DNA from: Paramoeba atlantica
Taxonomy: Eukaryota > Discosea
Direction: 5' to 3'
Length of the DNA: 64,000 nt
NCBI GenBank assembly: GCA_977017575.1
Contig: CDRNVI010000038.1
Coordinates: forward strand, 1 to 64,000
Position numbers and translations under genes: made by a program. The notes under the pieces were generated by a model, which worked only from the letters and a program-made list of their open reading frames with translations, searched no databases and had not been told where the DNA came from. This document shows, in pieces, positions 1 through 10,600 of the stretch. How positions within the stretch are numbered: the stretch's first letter is position 1; every line of letters begins with the position of its first letter.

Positions 1-396
1 CCTTTAGTTGAGCATAGAGTTTTGTTTACATAAGAATTTACGCACTGTCCCTCCCCCTACTTAATTGTCACCGCTTTTGGGGAAAAGGACAATTAAATAG
101 GGGGGTGCAAATTTTGAAGAAAACATACCCCCCACCCCCCCGCATTATACCCCCCACCCGGTATAACGGTGAGCCAATATACCCCCCCTTAATATACAGG
201 GTACACTTTACTATACCCCCCCTGTACATTAAGTCGTTCGTAGTAATTAAACTTTATACACAATTCTGTTTACTAATGCAAAGCTTACATTGCTTTAACG
301 TAGTTTTTATCTTTGTGGCGGAACGAGAATATTCCTAACTTAGCGTTACACTTCAGTTTTGGACTTTCTTAACTTTTGTTGCGCTTCTGACGGTGT
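1..396. other. No gene; short inverted repeat beside C/G runs
   Basis: I see no convincing gene. The only structure is a short inverted repeat (about 53–69 against 88–104) whose outer edges are C5/G5 runs and whose inner word contains TTAATTGTC. Long runs of C follow between 100 and 230. The arrangement of a G-run next to an AT-rich word resembles the ends of the pogo-like elements elsewhere in the window, but it is too short to assign. A small open frame across 105–338 is low-complexity and is not supported as coding. Confidence 0.4.
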
Positions 397-1093
397 TCAT
401 ATGCGATATAATGGTTCATCGTCCACTGTAATATGTGTATCTCGAACATCATAACATAGATGCTCCTGCAATCCTTTGACATCCAGAGTGCCTTCCAGAT
501 AAATATTTCCTCGCAAATCTAAGCGGCGCAAAGAAGATGGAAGAGAAAAAAACGCTACAAGGCCCTTAAACCTATTGTACCGAATGTTTAGTGCTTTGAG
601 TGGAGGGGGCAAGTGCAGAAAATTGGGGTTGCCGTTAAATTCGTTGTCATGGAGTACTAGGCTTTCCAAAGTGGGGGGTAAACTATCAAATGGCACCTCG
701 CCCGTAAGTTGGTTCCTCCATAACTCTAACGATTGCAATAGAAGAGGCATATAGATCCAATTCAGTTGTCCTTCTAAGTCACGGCCACCCCACTTCAAGT
801 GGATAATTTGACTTTGTTCATCGCATTTAACCCCATCCCACTTACAAGCAGGTGTTGACTCCTTCCAAGACGGAAAATTATGTTCAATGTCATCAATCAA
901 TCGAGCCAATTTTGTATTCCTGTGGTATCGAAACACCACGGACTTTAGAAGGGCCACGATCGTAGGAAGGAGTTGTGTCCGACGCACCTACAGCGTGTAT
1001 AACGAAAAGATGCGTGCATTTTTGCGAGTTCGAAGGCATGAAAAAATAAGCTGAAATCAAGAGAGTGCAATTGTAAAAAAATTGACATATCAC
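397..1093 (-). pseudogene. Leucine-rich-repeat protein gene 1, with one frame change
   Basis: Minus-strand gene for a small LRR protein. The main frame (397–987) begins its recognisable part with a plant-like LRR N-terminal cap (W-x5-C-x-W-x-G-V-x-C), followed by about five repeats of the type LPxxLxxLxLxxNxFxG. The first exon-like part lies in a second frame (about 905–1093): it encodes a hydrophobic leader and a stretch ending PQEYK, which aligns with PQEFK in the paralogue at 9110–9793. The switch falls in an A4 run near 915–920 and needs skipping of one base. LRR proteins of this style are usually secreted or surface ligand-binding proteins in protists; the exact role is unknown. The frame change may be a pseudogene mutation, a sequencing error, or programmed +1 shifting. 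The LRR assignment is firm; the status is not. Confidence 0.75.
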
Positions 1094-1258
1094 GTAAACC
1101 GGGGGTCACCGTAGTCTCTTTAGTGGAACAAAAAAATGTTATTCTTCCTCCTTAAACCTCCTTCTTCCATACAGTATGGTCATCTTTTGTAACCCCCCCT
1201 CGCTTATAAACGCTTAAACCCCTAGACATGAAAAAGGCACCCCCCCTTATTTTTTGTA

Positions 1259-1368
1259 ACCCGGGGAACGGTATATTATTCAAATCGGAATTTGAATAAT
1301 ATAGTGTTATTTGAATAATATAGTGTTAGGTGGCTCTATTTGAATAATATAGCGTTATTTGAATAATA
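1259..1368. repeat. Solo terminal region of a third pogo-like element
   Basis: The segment starts TA-ACCCGGGGAACGG and continues with four copies of the word TTTGAATAATAT (about 1290, 1309, 1339, 1358). This is the same plan as the ends of Pg-1 and Pg-2: a G-run box and then a private AT-rich word. The Pg-2 end also starts ACCCGGGG. No matching opposite end is found to the right of Pg-1, which inserted at its right edge (TA at 1369–1370). It is best read as a truncated relic of a related element. Confidence 0.6.
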
Positions 1369-1513
1369 TAAACCGGGGGACGGAATAATATTAAGATGCG
1401 GTTTATTATTAAGTTGCGGTTTATTATTAAGTTAGACAAGTTATTATTAAGCTAGACAGGTTATTATTAAGCTGGACAAGTCATTATTAAGTTGTCAAGT
1501 TATTATTAAGTTT

Positions 1514-1882
1514 GTGTTTTTCGATGGGAGAAGGAGATTTTTTGCCGAAAGTTTGACCCTTCATAGATTGGCTCAGGCAGAGTGTGACCCAACCTACGTT
1601 CAGGAAAACGATGAGATTATTTCCTTTGAGGATGATGAAGGGGTAGAAATGCTTGATGACTCGTCGGACGTAATTGGTAGCGGAAGCGATGGAGAAATTG
1701 AAAGTGCTAGCGAGAGCGAAAGTGAAAGCAATTGTGAAAGCGAATGTGAAAGTGTGAATTCAGACGAAGAAGAAATAGGATATAATGTTGAAAGTGCGAG
1801 CGAAAGTAAAATTAAGGGTAATTCAACTTCGGATGATAAAGATAACGGAGCGGAGCTGACTGTTGGAGGGAAAGACAAGTGA
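1514..1882 (+). pseudogene. Pg-1 transposase, acidic N-terminal part
   Basis: An open frame of about 122 codons rich in Glu, Asp and Ser (runs of ES and SD), matching the acidic N-terminal region of the intact Pg-2 transposase (its residues 55–95). It has no early in-frame ATG. The frame closes at 1882, while the reading frame continuous with the downstream catalytic part is offset by one near 1860, so at least one small indel has occurred besides the Tc1 insertion. Acidic N-termini are common in pogo/CENP-B-like transposases; the function here is not shown. Confidence 0.6.
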
Positions 1883-1911
1883 ACGAGCGCAAAAAACAAC
1901 ATTGCGTAGTA

Positions 1912-3475
1912 TACAGGGGGGGTCACGAAAAAGGTGGGGGGTCTAAAATTTGTACCGTGCGAGCTTTTGACCTAATTCCTTCGGCATTCAACAGATCTCG
2001 AAATTTTAAGACTACTGGCACCATTGTTGCCGCCCCTGAAGCTGATATGACGTCATGATAAAATTTTACTGAATTTTTTACCTGAAAATTCTGCAAAAAA
2101 ATGGATTTTTATCATTTTTTATCATTTTAGCCCATTAATCTATGAATAAAATACCACTTAACTCTTTCTAACACATCTTTTATGCCGAAAACACTTCGCC
2201 GCCAGAGGCGCACCCTCTCGACGCAACAAATCACTTATGAAACACGTGTAATTTGCGTCCATGAGGTACAAAACCAGGGACATTCGATTACAGACACTGC
2301 TGCTCTTATGAAATGCAGTGAAGCAACTGTCTCTCGATGGGCTAAACGCCACCGGGAGACAGGAGGGTTAGAACGTATATAATACATACGTAAGAATGCG
2401 ATTGATAATGAAGAGTTTCGAATAATGTTAGAATCTATTGTAGATGAAGAAAATCAACGTAGTCCCATTGGCTGTCCATCTTGGAGGTGGGTTCACCGCC
2501 CGATCGATCAAACCAAGTACCCATGCTCTCTTTCGTCTGTGAAAAGATCACTGAAAAGGAGCGGGTACATAAGCAGAAAAATGAGGAAAGTTCCTCATCT
2601 CACGCCTCAGCACAAATTCGACCGCCTGGAGTTGGCAAATCGTTTGGAGAGGTTCACCCCTTTTCAATACGCCCGTATTCTGTGGACCGATGAAAAGATT
2701 TTTAAATGCGGGTACCACTCACGCAATATTTGATACATTTGCAAAAGGTCAGATGAACCCCTTGAGGTACCAAAAGATGTTGAGAAATATTTCGGGGGAA
2801 AGGGGGTTCATATTTGGATGGCGGTGAGCCTTGAATGGGGGGTTCCCAAGGTTCACTGTTTTCATGAGTTTGCGGAGAATGAGACGGTCACTAATGAAAC
2901 GTTTCTCTCTGCCATGACAAAACGAAATGGTTTCTACAACTGGTTAAAGCGTAAACCAGCGGCAACAGTGATCATGGATAACGCTCCGGGCCATAATCAC
3001 GCTCGCCGCGTCGGCAGAGACATGGGTATCAGCATTCCTGATTGGCCTGCCAAGTCGCCGGATTTAAATTTAATTGAAAATTTGTGGAGCATGATGGATC
3101 ACCACATAAAATTTACTCTCCGCCCCACAAACCGTAAGGAACTACAAGCTGCAATTCTAAAAGCGCTTGATTATCTATTATCTGATATGAAAGCATCGTA
3201 TAATAATACTTTGACGAGCTTCCCGTCCCGAATCAGACTTCTTCGAGAAAAAAACGGGGGATCAATAATGAAATAATGAGAAAATCCAAATATGCAAAAA
3301 ACAAAAAAAACTGTTTTTTGTCGACTCACCATTATCACTTAACCTTATATGCCTAAGTAGTTATAACTCACATAGTCTTAAAATTTCGAGATCTGTTGAA
3401 TGCCGAAGGAATTAGGTCAAAAGCTCGCACGGTACAAATTTTAGACCCCCCACTCTTTTCGTGACCCCCCATGTA
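1912..3475 (+). mobile_element. Tc1/mariner element inserted in Pg-1
   Basis: A 1564-bp element with long terminal inverted repeats of about 102 bp (1912–2013 and 3374–3475) starting TACA(G/T)GGGGGG, flanked by TA (1910–1911, 3476–3477). The arms differ at only a few positions, so the insertion is fairly young. It interrupts Pg-1 between the acidic N-terminal part and the DNA-binding domain. The inner end of each arm contains CAGATCTCGAAATTTT, also present at the end of the Tc1 relic near 6018, so the two are related subfamilies. Confidence 0.9.
2182..3276 (+). pseudogene. Tc1/mariner transposase, two in-frame stops
   Basis: A single reading frame of 364 codons spans the whole transposase. 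It is broken only by a TAA at 2380–2382 and a TGA at 2731–2733. The N-terminal part is a helix-turn-helix (…DTAALMKCSEATVSRWAKR). The catalytic part shows the three acidic positions of the family: WTDEK near 2690, MDNAPGH near 2977, and the C-terminal SPDLNLIENLW near 3057–3090. Length is normal for Tc1-like transposases (about 340 residues). The enzyme would cut at the terminal repeats and insert into TA. This copy is inactive as read. Confidence 0.88.
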
Positions 3476-4955
3476 TACGGGGCGTCCTATAGACCAGGGT
3501 GTGCGCGGTCGAGTGGAACCCACGGCTAGACAAAAGCGTGTAATATATGAGAAGTGGATTTCCTGGTCGCAACAAGATCGAGATGCTTATGGATCACACC
3601 GCAAGTTAAACTCTTGGATCGACGAGCGATTCCCTAAGAAACGTGTCCACATTTTTAACAAAAAGCAAGTTATGGCATACTCTAATATCCCTAGGCATAG
3701 TCAAAAGCGTAAAAGGCATGTAAAGGGGCATAAACTGAAATGGTTAAAACAACAATTGCATTATTTTATTCTTGGAGCTCGAGAGAACGATGCTTTGGTA
3801 ACAACCGAGATGGTGCGCCAAGAGGCATTTCGCATGCTGAAAAAGGAAAACCGCAAATCACTAGAGCAGAACAAAACACGGGGGATTACAAGAGTAAGCG
3901 AACGTTGGATAGGGAGATTCTTCCACTCTTACAAATGGTCTATAAGATTAGTAAAGAGATCAACTCAGCTATCAAGTGAAGAGATAGAGAAAAGAATTCA
4001 TTCCTTTCATACGTTTGCCTATCGTTGTCTTAAAACAAAAAAGTTTCGTTCCGTTCTGAATTTTGATGAAATTCCCATATCATTTCGCGGGTCCATGAAA
4101 TCTTTAAAAACAATTGCACAGCGAGGAGAAGAAGATGTACGAGGGCGTTGCAATCCGAATGATATGAAGCGATGCGCAACGCTTATCTGCGGTGCTGGCG
4201 TGAAACTGGATAAAAATGGAAGTCCAACGAATCATTTCTTTCTAAAACCTTTTATCGTGTGGAAAGGAGCTGGAGAAGGATTTAGTCACGAGATATTTGA
4301 TGCAAGGACGGCTCGAGCTTTTACTCCGAAAGGTGTCGTGAACAAAGATTTTTTTCTCCAAGACTTTATTCCCTTTCTCAAACGTGAACTGGATATAAAT
4401 GAAGCAGGCCACACTTTAATTTATCTAGACTCCTTCCGATCTCACATAACAAGTGACGTTCTCGATGCGTTTGCCACTGTGGCTAACTGCTATTGTGCCA
4501 TATTACCCCCTGCAACAACATCCTGGATCCAATGGATTGATGTATTTTATGCTTCTTCGTACAAACGCGAGCAAGTAAACATTTGGCACAGAGAACAACA
4601 TATCCGTCGGACCGCCCGCCAAAAAAGACAATGGATGCATAATGCCGTTGCCCGAGCGCACGAACAAGTTATAAACCTCGACAACGACTCTCTTGATGAA
4701 TCAGGGACCCTTTCCTCTTCTATGAACGTTGTTCAACAATTCAAAAGCTTGGGGTATATCGACCCTTGTGATGCATCGTGGTCGCATGTGAAATGTTTAG
4801 AAGGATATGTCTTTGTTCCACCAAGCGATGACGATGAGAGAGACGAAGCTAAGAGAATCGAAGATGCCTTTAAGCGTGGGAAAAGCGTCCAGGCACGAAA
4901 ATCATTCCAAGGACGGCTCGATAAATGGTGTAACCCACGACGCTCCACCGAATAA
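3471..4955 (+). CDS. Pg-1 pogo-like transposase, DNA-binding and catalytic part
   Basis: A 494-codon open frame. It contains a CENP-B/Tc5-type helix-turn-helix (about residues 110–175) and a DDE_1 catalytic core with aspartates in NFDEIP, YLDSFRSH and WIDVFYASSYK. The third motif reads WIDV where pogo/Tigger proteins usually have QPLD. The protein is clearly homologous to the Pg-2 transposase (for example SFHTFAYR against SLHTFVHR and CATLICG in both). The ATG at 3471–3473 is supplied by the last bases of the inserted Tc1 terminal repeat, so this start is an accident of the insertion; the ancestral protein began farther upstream with the acidic region. Confidence 0.85.
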   Translation: MYTGRPIDQGVRGRVEPTARQKRVIYEKWISWSQQDRDAYGSHRKLNSWIDERFPKKRVHIFNKKQVMAYSNIPRHSQKRKRHVKGHKLKWLKQQLHYFILGARENDALVTTEMVRQEAFRMLKKENRKSLEQNKTRGITRVSERWIGRFFHSYKWSIRLVKRSTQLSSEEIEKRIHSFHTFAYRCLKTKKFRSVLNFDEIPISFRGSMKSLKTIAQRGEEDVRGRCNPNDMKRCATLICGAGVKLDKNGSPTNHFFLKPFIVWKGAGEGFSHEIFDARTARAFTPKGVVNKDFFLQDFIPFLKRELDINEAGHTLIYLDSFRSHITSDVLDAFATVANCYCAILPPATTSWIQWIDVFYASSYKREQVNIWHREQHIRRTARQKRQWMHNAVARAHEQVINLDNDSLDESGTLSSSMNVVQQFKSLGYIDPCDASWSHVKCLEGYVFVPPSDDDERDEAKRIEDAFKRGKSVQARKSFQGRLDKWCNPRRSTE

Positions 4956-5207
4956 AGGTAAAGAAAAGAAAGATTTATGAAGTTTATGAAGACGGGTAAA
5001 GATTCAGATAAAAAAAATATTGTTAAAGATTGCATACATAAAAAAACAATTTGTTAATTTTATTACAAACTTAATAATAACCCGCCGACAAGTTAATATT
5101 AAGTTTCAAAACGTTGACAGGATATTATTAAGTTTGACAGGTTATTATTAAGTTGTCAAGTTATTATTAAGTTTCAGCAACTTAATATTATTCCGTCCCC
5201 CGGTTTA

Positions 5208-6100
5208 CTATTTTGTCGATCACTTTTTGAGTTAAAGAAGTTTAATGTTTCTATGTACGTCTCACTTGTAATAGATGTGTCATTTCGTAGAATAACCAAA
5301 TACCTCCACCCCTACAGCACCCCAAACTTGGCATCTTGGTGCCCAACGTACTTTTTGACGCGGGGCTGCTTTTTGACCGCGCTTTACCCACATGTGTCTT
5401 CTGCTATCGTTGGTATCAAATATCTTTTCGCCCGTAAAAATAACACGGGCAGTATCCAATTTGTAAATTACATTTGAATTACAGTAATTCAAAGCAAATT
5501 GAACTCTTTTTTGCTTTTGTCGCTCGGCAAGCCCTTGGCATACTGGCCGAGCGGCATAATTGTAATCCAGCGATGCTAGACCTCGCTTTACAGTGCTTTG
5601 CGAAACTTGTATACCTTACTTGTAGAAACTTGTATACCTACACAGTTGGCCTTTTATACGCCTTGAAGAATTGAATTTTGGTACCCCAGCGGGGTCGAGA
5701 GGAGCCAATATCTTTTCAATTTTCTTTTTGCGAGATTCGATTTTTTTAATGGTCACAGGACTCAGAGTGTATTCTCCGCTACATTTTTTTTCGTTCAGAT
5801 ATTTTTTGATTATTCTTCTAGAGACGTTAAAATCACGGGATAATTGTTTTATCGGAACACCTTCTCCCTGTCTCATCTTCAAAAGAACCTTGCCACTATC
5901 CGTAAGCTCCCCTTTTGGGAGCCGATATGGTGATTTGGTCATGTTTGGGAAACAAAATGTTGAAAAAGCAATTATTATTTTTGACTAAATTTTAAAATGA
6001 GCTAAAAACAGCGGGAACGTACAGATCTCGAAATTTTGAACGAAAAAGTGGTATGATAACCCACCCACGCCCCCCTGTGCTAAAAATAAGGGGGGGGGTC
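5208..6100 (-). mobile_element. Tc1/mariner relic, minus strand
   Basis: Two minus-strand fragments of a Tc1-like transposase. At 5616–5942 there is an N-terminal helix-turn-helix frame (…IKQLSRDFNVSRRIIKKYL…), and at 5280–5492 the start of the catalytic core (VIFTGEKIF…, WGAVG). They lie in different frames and the C-terminal two thirds is missing; Pg-1 adjoins the cut edge. The right edge (about 6018–6070) carries the word CAGATCTCGAAATTTT found in the terminal repeats of the element at 1912–3475. The copy is old and inactive. Confidence 0.65.
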
Positions 6101-6197
6101 ACTTATTCGTGAGCGGGGGTTTATTATATATAATGATGTATAGATAGATACAGATTATATAGATTAAATTATAGTAAAGAACTACTGTTATAATACT

Positions 6198-7140
6198 AAA
6201 TTTTCTTTTTTAGGCTCTTCGTTAAACGCGGTGGTTGCTTTCAACTTAGAAGTCACTGATGCTGCGCGCTTCGCGTTGAAAACTACCGCCGCGTTTAACG
6301 AAGAGCCTAAAACAGAAAATTTAGCCTGGAAAACGGAAAGATTATAGCCAAAAATAGCCGAATTTCGGGTACAAATGGGGTCATTTTCGCATATTTTTGC
6401 TCTCAGAGCACTAAATCCGACATTTGCGCGTGGGAAATCACTCGCAAGCATGAATGAAAGCCTACCGAACGTATTGGGTAGAGAATACGACTCCAACCAT
6501 ACCATTCTTTCGACACAAAAATGCCCCTTTAGGTCCGAAAAATACTTTTTCACCTTTTTTAGTCAAAATTGGGTCATTTTGGGGGGCGCACCACAGTTCG
6601 AAGAAGTGATACCTTGCGAAAACAACTGCGGAGAAAGCTAGTGTAGGTCCCAAACTATCAAAATACAATAGGGGAAGCGATTTTGGAAAAATATTTTTTT
6701 TGTCATTTTTTTCGCCAAGTTGAATTTTTTTTCAAAAAATTTTTTCCGAAAAAATCCGAACTTGGCGGACCCGTCCTGCGGATACGCGGGGGGGTCACCC
6801 CCGGGTAGGGGGGTGGAAAATGCGCGCCAAGACCCCGGCTACCCTTTCTGCGGTTTTTTTTCGAAAACTAATTTTTTCGAAAAAATTTGCTCGACCATGC
6901 CCCCCCCCTGGACCCCCCCCCTGGACCCCCCCCCTGGACCCCCCCCCTGGACCCGCCCTGGACCCCCCCCATGGACCTCCCATTTTTGTTAAAAAAGAAT
7001 TTCAGTTTTGGACCACCGGAGCCCCCTTTTATATTTTTTTCTTCTATTATATTACTGTGTTCCTCTTTATATTTTCACTGTTTTTGTTCACTTTTTTTTC
7101 ATTAATCGAGTGTAGAGCGGTAGTTTTACAACCACCGCAA
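6198..7140 (+). repeat. H-family repeat, copy A (hairpin plus G-rich core)
   Basis: A repeat of about 0.95 kb present at least four more times in the window (11621–11880, 12061–12838, 13106–13878, 40458–41415). Landmarks in order: a palindrome (6198–6322; arms contain GGCTCTTCGTTAAACGCGG) with a loop of about 40 nt; about 350 bp of conserved sequence; a second inverted pair (CGCCAAGTT…AACTTGGCG, about 6714–6770); a C-rich minisatellite of the unit GGACCCCCCCCTG (6900–6975); and an A/T-rich tail ending in ACAACCACCGCAA. Open frames on both strands are conserved only because the sequence is repeated, and none resembles a known protein. The mode of mobility is unknown. Confidence 0.75.
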
Positions 7141-8421
7141 CTTACTGTAATACTTACTGTACCTTGTTATAATAGCCTCGCTTTTGCCTAAATGAACCTA
7201 TAAAGGGGGAGGGCGATTGAAAGTTGGCACAGAAAGTGTTACAGAAAGACAAATCTTCCTCAGTTTGCTAAAAAAAAGAACCTATAAAGGGGGGAGGGGT
7301 CGAGGCTATATAAACGGAGTGTACAGTAATTTTTCTTTGATTCATATACTGTCTTTGTCCTTTAACCTAATGAATCCCGTGGAATCAAAGTAACGCCCCC
7401 TAAGATGAATCCTCGATGGCTGTCTAGGATTCGTAGACATTCTACAAGGGTGACCCATTAGAGACTCATGCTCAGATGTGAGGCAAAATGTTCGCGTTTC
7501 GTCGAAGTTAAAAGTTCAGTTTTTGACAAATATAATTGTGGACTTAAGTCAGAGCTCAAAGTTGACAGAATCGCATCTCAATTCTCTGAAAGATATAAAG
7601 ATAGAAAAGGATCACGACGGAGAGAAAGAAGGGGTCAACGAACGGAATAGGTGGGGACCGAAAATCGGCCTTATTTTCAAGGAAAGTGCTGGGACGCGCT
7701 GGAAGACGGCTGGAAGTCAGCCGAAGAAAGTGGGTCCGATCCTCTCTGTGGGGGACGAGAGCACAGATGAACTCTAACTCATACTGATATTGTCCGGATT
7801 TTTAAGTTTACTGTGATGTGTTTAACAGTGAACAGGGCAAAATATTCTTCCTTTGATTAAATTTTTTCTTCTTGGCATCCAACGAGCGCTATCTTTTTAT
7901 TGTCCTATTTATTCTTTGTACGCAACACAAAGATTTAGTCTTCGTGCTCAAAAGAAATTCCTTTTACTCTTTTACATCCCTTCAATGAACACGCCCGTAA
8001 CTCTTCTGATATTGCCTGTTTTTAGTCATTATTTTTCAAGAATGTCCGGACTTTTCGTCGAGAATGTCAGGGGGTATACATCAGCATGCGTCTAAGCGCA
8101 AGTATAAATTTATACGCCACGTATGCAGTATATACGCAAGTTAAACGTCAAACGAACAAGATTGTTTTTCAAAAAACGCGCTCCTCTTCGTGGCGTGAGT
8201 TTGCTACAACATTAACACTACCCTGCCAAGGGACAAATCTTTTGTGATCGGCTGAATATGACAGAATACTTGCCACATTCGTGCCCCCCTCTCTTAATAA
8301 GTGAGTATCCTCTATGTGCATACTTTGCTAACACTATGTACACTTTCTAATAGATATGTTTATACCTTACTACACATTACAAAGGGGAAGATTTGTATTT
8401 TTTATACTTTCTAAGTTTCTT
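7141..8421. other. No supported gene; G-run boxes and a TATA-like site
   Basis: I find no recognisable protein. Two copies of AACCTATAAAGGGGG (about 7194 and 7283) frame about 90 bp, and a TATA-like GCTATATAAACG lies at about 7307–7318. A weak open frame at 7468–7777 (Lys/Glu-rich, up to about 100 codons) follows it, and another at 7853–8095; neither has motifs or a convincing start. The word GTACCTTGTT at 7159–7168 recurs elsewhere at repeat edges. Confidence 0.4.
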
Positions 8422-8847
8422 TTACTGTGACCCCCGAACGCAGGAGCGGTGTACCCGTTCCATTGCCTCAGACTTATTGTAGCAAACTGCTTCGGGATCA
8501 TTGTAGTCGCCTCCTCGAACGTTAAAAGCACGATTCCTGTGGTTGCTCCCCATGGAACGATCAATGAGTTTTTGAAAGTAGCTCATACCGTGGCTACGGA
8601 TTTCATATACTCCGCTTCGCGAAATTCCGTATTTTTCTCGGATTCTTTTTACCGAGAGAGTCGATCGGCAGATTTCGCGCTTCTCGTATATATTAAGCTC
8701 AGTTCGTCCCCTTTTCTCCTTTACGTGGATATCTAAAGAAGCGTGGACATTGCGCTCATTTGTAATCAACATTGTTGGATTACCTACCTGTGGCTTTGGG
8801 GGTGTTGCCTTAATCCAAGAGGTTAAGGGTCCTTCCACGGAATTCAT
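8422..8847 (-). pseudogene. CENP-B/pogo-type helix-turn-helix fragment
   Basis: A minus-strand frame of 141 codons whose middle reads like the N-terminal DNA-binding domain of pogo/CENP-B transposases (…ELNIYEKREI…VKRIREKYGISRSGVYEI). No catalytic domain follows downstream: the frame ends at 8422 and no DDE motif is present in the next kilobase on this strand. It is probably the stump of a transposase, though a small host DNA-binding protein is not excluded. No terminal repeats were recognised. Confidence 0.5.
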
Positions 8848-9109
8848 TAGGTTGAAAAATGACTGAAATATATGAACATGACGAACTATGTGAAAGCTGA
8901 TAAAATTACCTAGCTACAGATACCCTAAAAAACAGAAAAAAAGAGACAAAAAAAAGGGTACGTCAAAAAAAAAATTGGCGCCGCTGCGCGGCGCCCGGTC
9001 GGATTTGTCCATAATAAAGGGGGGGGATACCCCCTGTCCATATTAAAGGGGGGGGTCACAGTATATTAAATTTTATTAAAGGGAATAAAAAATATCCAGT
9101 CCAGCACAT

Positions 9110-9793
9110 CTACCGGAGTGTGAGCCTTGTGCCGGTGACGTCAACACTTGTCAGGATCGCAGGAAAAGTAGACTTTTCAAGAACACCTTTCAACTCAGGA
9201 TTATTTTGAAGATGGAGATACTTTAATTCCGAGGGAAGATTTTGAACCGGAACTAGAGTATCAAAGTTATTGTCGTAGCAGAATAACGCTCTCAGTGTTA
9301 CTGGTAGGTGACGAAAATCAAGACACCCGGTCAGCTGATTATGTCCGATGTTGATATGTGCCAAGGTCTGTGGTAAGCAATCAAGGACTACGTTGCCCGA
9401 AAAAAAGTTCTTACACAAAGAAAGAAATGTTAAGCCCTGAGGAAGTCGAGTTAAGTCCATGATTCCATTTAGTCGATTTCCTGCAACATAAAGCTTTTCC
9501 AAGGATTGCGGTAAATGTTGCAAATGAAGCCTACCGGAAAAAACGTTTCCTGAAGGAGACTTCAATCTTAGGTGCGGTGGCAATGATTTGGTCGCGCTCC
9601 AATATATTTCGCTGATATGTGTACCATCGGCACACACAATGCCTTTCCATTTGCATGCAGAGGTAGATGTATTCCAGGAGAGAAACGGATTCTCAATATC
9701 CTTGACAAGTTGCGCTAGCTTGAATTCCTGTGGCAAGTTCCCTCTAACTTTGGCTGCGCGTGGATATGATAAATTCGGAGCTGTGTCGTCCAT
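9110..9793 (-). CDS. Leucine-rich-repeat protein gene 2
   Basis: An intact minus-strand frame (227 codons from the ATG at 9791–9793). An N-terminal linker is followed by an LRR cap (W-x6-C-x-W-x-G-I-x-C, residues about 38–53) and six or so repeats of the form LPxxLxxLxLxxNxFxG, such as MDLTRLPQGLTFLSL and LDFRHLPVTLRAL. The frame stays open upstream to a stop near 9840 and would add a hydrophobic stretch (…KVLLFAYVLY), suggesting a secretion signal whose start may lie on another exon or use another codon. It is paralogous to the gene at 397–1093. Expected role: an extracellular or surface LRR protein; ligand unknown. A G-run-rich stretch (9005–9060) lies just downstream of the gene. Confidence 0.8.
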   Translation of the reverse strand: MDDTAPNLSYPRAAKVRGNLPQEFKLAQLVKDIENPFLSWNTSTSACKWKGIVCADGTHISEIYWSATKSLPPHLRLKSPSGNVFSGRLHLQHLPQSLEKLYVAGNRLNGIMDLTRLPQGLTFLSLCKNFFSGNVVLDCLPQTLAHINIGHNQLTGCLDFRHLPVTLRALFCYDNNFDTLVPVQNLPSELKYLHLQNNPELKGVLEKSTFPAILTSVDVTGTRLTLR

Positions 9794-10600
9794 ATACAAA
9801 ACGTATGCAAAAAGTAAAACTTTAAGCCTTTCAAATCAATCGCTGTTTGTTGTTATGTATGTTATGGCATGTAGAATACATTCAACACATGGATTTGTGC
9901 AAAATCAATACCTTTCCTTTCAATACTCCTTCATAGGAGTTTTCAAGAAAGCGTTTGATGTCTGCGCTTTGACAGGAATAAACGGGAAAAACTCGTTTCC
10001 AAAATGTGCGCTTAAACGGGGGGCTGTCCCGGTGCGCTTAAACGGGGCGGGTCAGTCTATAAATGGCAGTATAAATACCACTCACTTTCTCAGGGAGCCG
10101 TATTTCCCAGAATCCGGAGAGGAGAAGTCGTTTTAGATGAACCCATCTTCGGCAGGCGGAAGAGCATAATTGAGCATTGTACTGAGGATAAAGGTGAAAT
10201 CCAAAAAGATACATTATATGTTACATTGTATTGTGAGAAAAAAAAAATTGTATGCTGTGCTTTAAGAAGATGAGTAGTCCAATGCAATATTGAAAAAACG
10301 CAAACTTGGGCAAACCCCGGAGAGCCCAACTAAACTCAGGTGGATTCAGCCCTTTAAAGCAGTAACAATGGAAGGTAAAGAATTTCTAGAACAGTATTTT
10401 CAAAGAAAACCTCGAGATACCAGCTCTCTACCAGTCCTTGTCCACTCTGGAATTTTCCTGTCAAGGTTTCTATCGGAGAGGAGCAGGATGATAACAGTTC
10501 CATTATTAAATGGGAACATTACGACGCGGCTACTGATCGTTTGCCGTAAGCGATTTTTATGTAGGGCTCGTATCGTACGATTACAGATATTCCATGTGCG
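9794..10600. other. No supported gene; G-run boxes and TATA-like words
   Basis: This is intergenic sequence upstream of LRR gene 2 (which is on the minus strand). GCGCTTAAACGGGG occurs twice (about 10009 and 10030), followed by TCTATAAATGG and GTATAAATACC (about 10056–10079), which look like TATA boxes pointing right toward the Tc1 relic. Short open frames here show no motifs. Confidence 0.35.

Larger units (their letters stand above)
1371..5205 (+). mobile_element. Pg-1, pogo-like DNA transposon with nested Tc1 element
   Basis: The ends are a perfect 25-bp terminal inverted repeat (1371–1395 and 5181–5205) beginning AACCGGGGGACGG, flanked by a TA target duplication (1369–1370, 5206–5207), as expected of the Tc1/mariner/pogo superfamily. 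Inside the left end, TTATTATTAAG recurs about every 20 bp (about 1403–1510, six copies); similar words line the right end (5124–5175). The element carries an acidic N-terminal frame and a DDE_1-type transposase frame. It is interrupted by a Tc1/mariner insertion at 1912–3475. Without that insertion it is about 2.27 kb, close to the 2285 bp of Pg-2. Confidence 0.9.

Noticed and set aside
105-338. Small open frame in C-rich sequence
   Set aside because: Pro/Tyr-rich translation of low-complexity DNA, no motif and no conservation seen.
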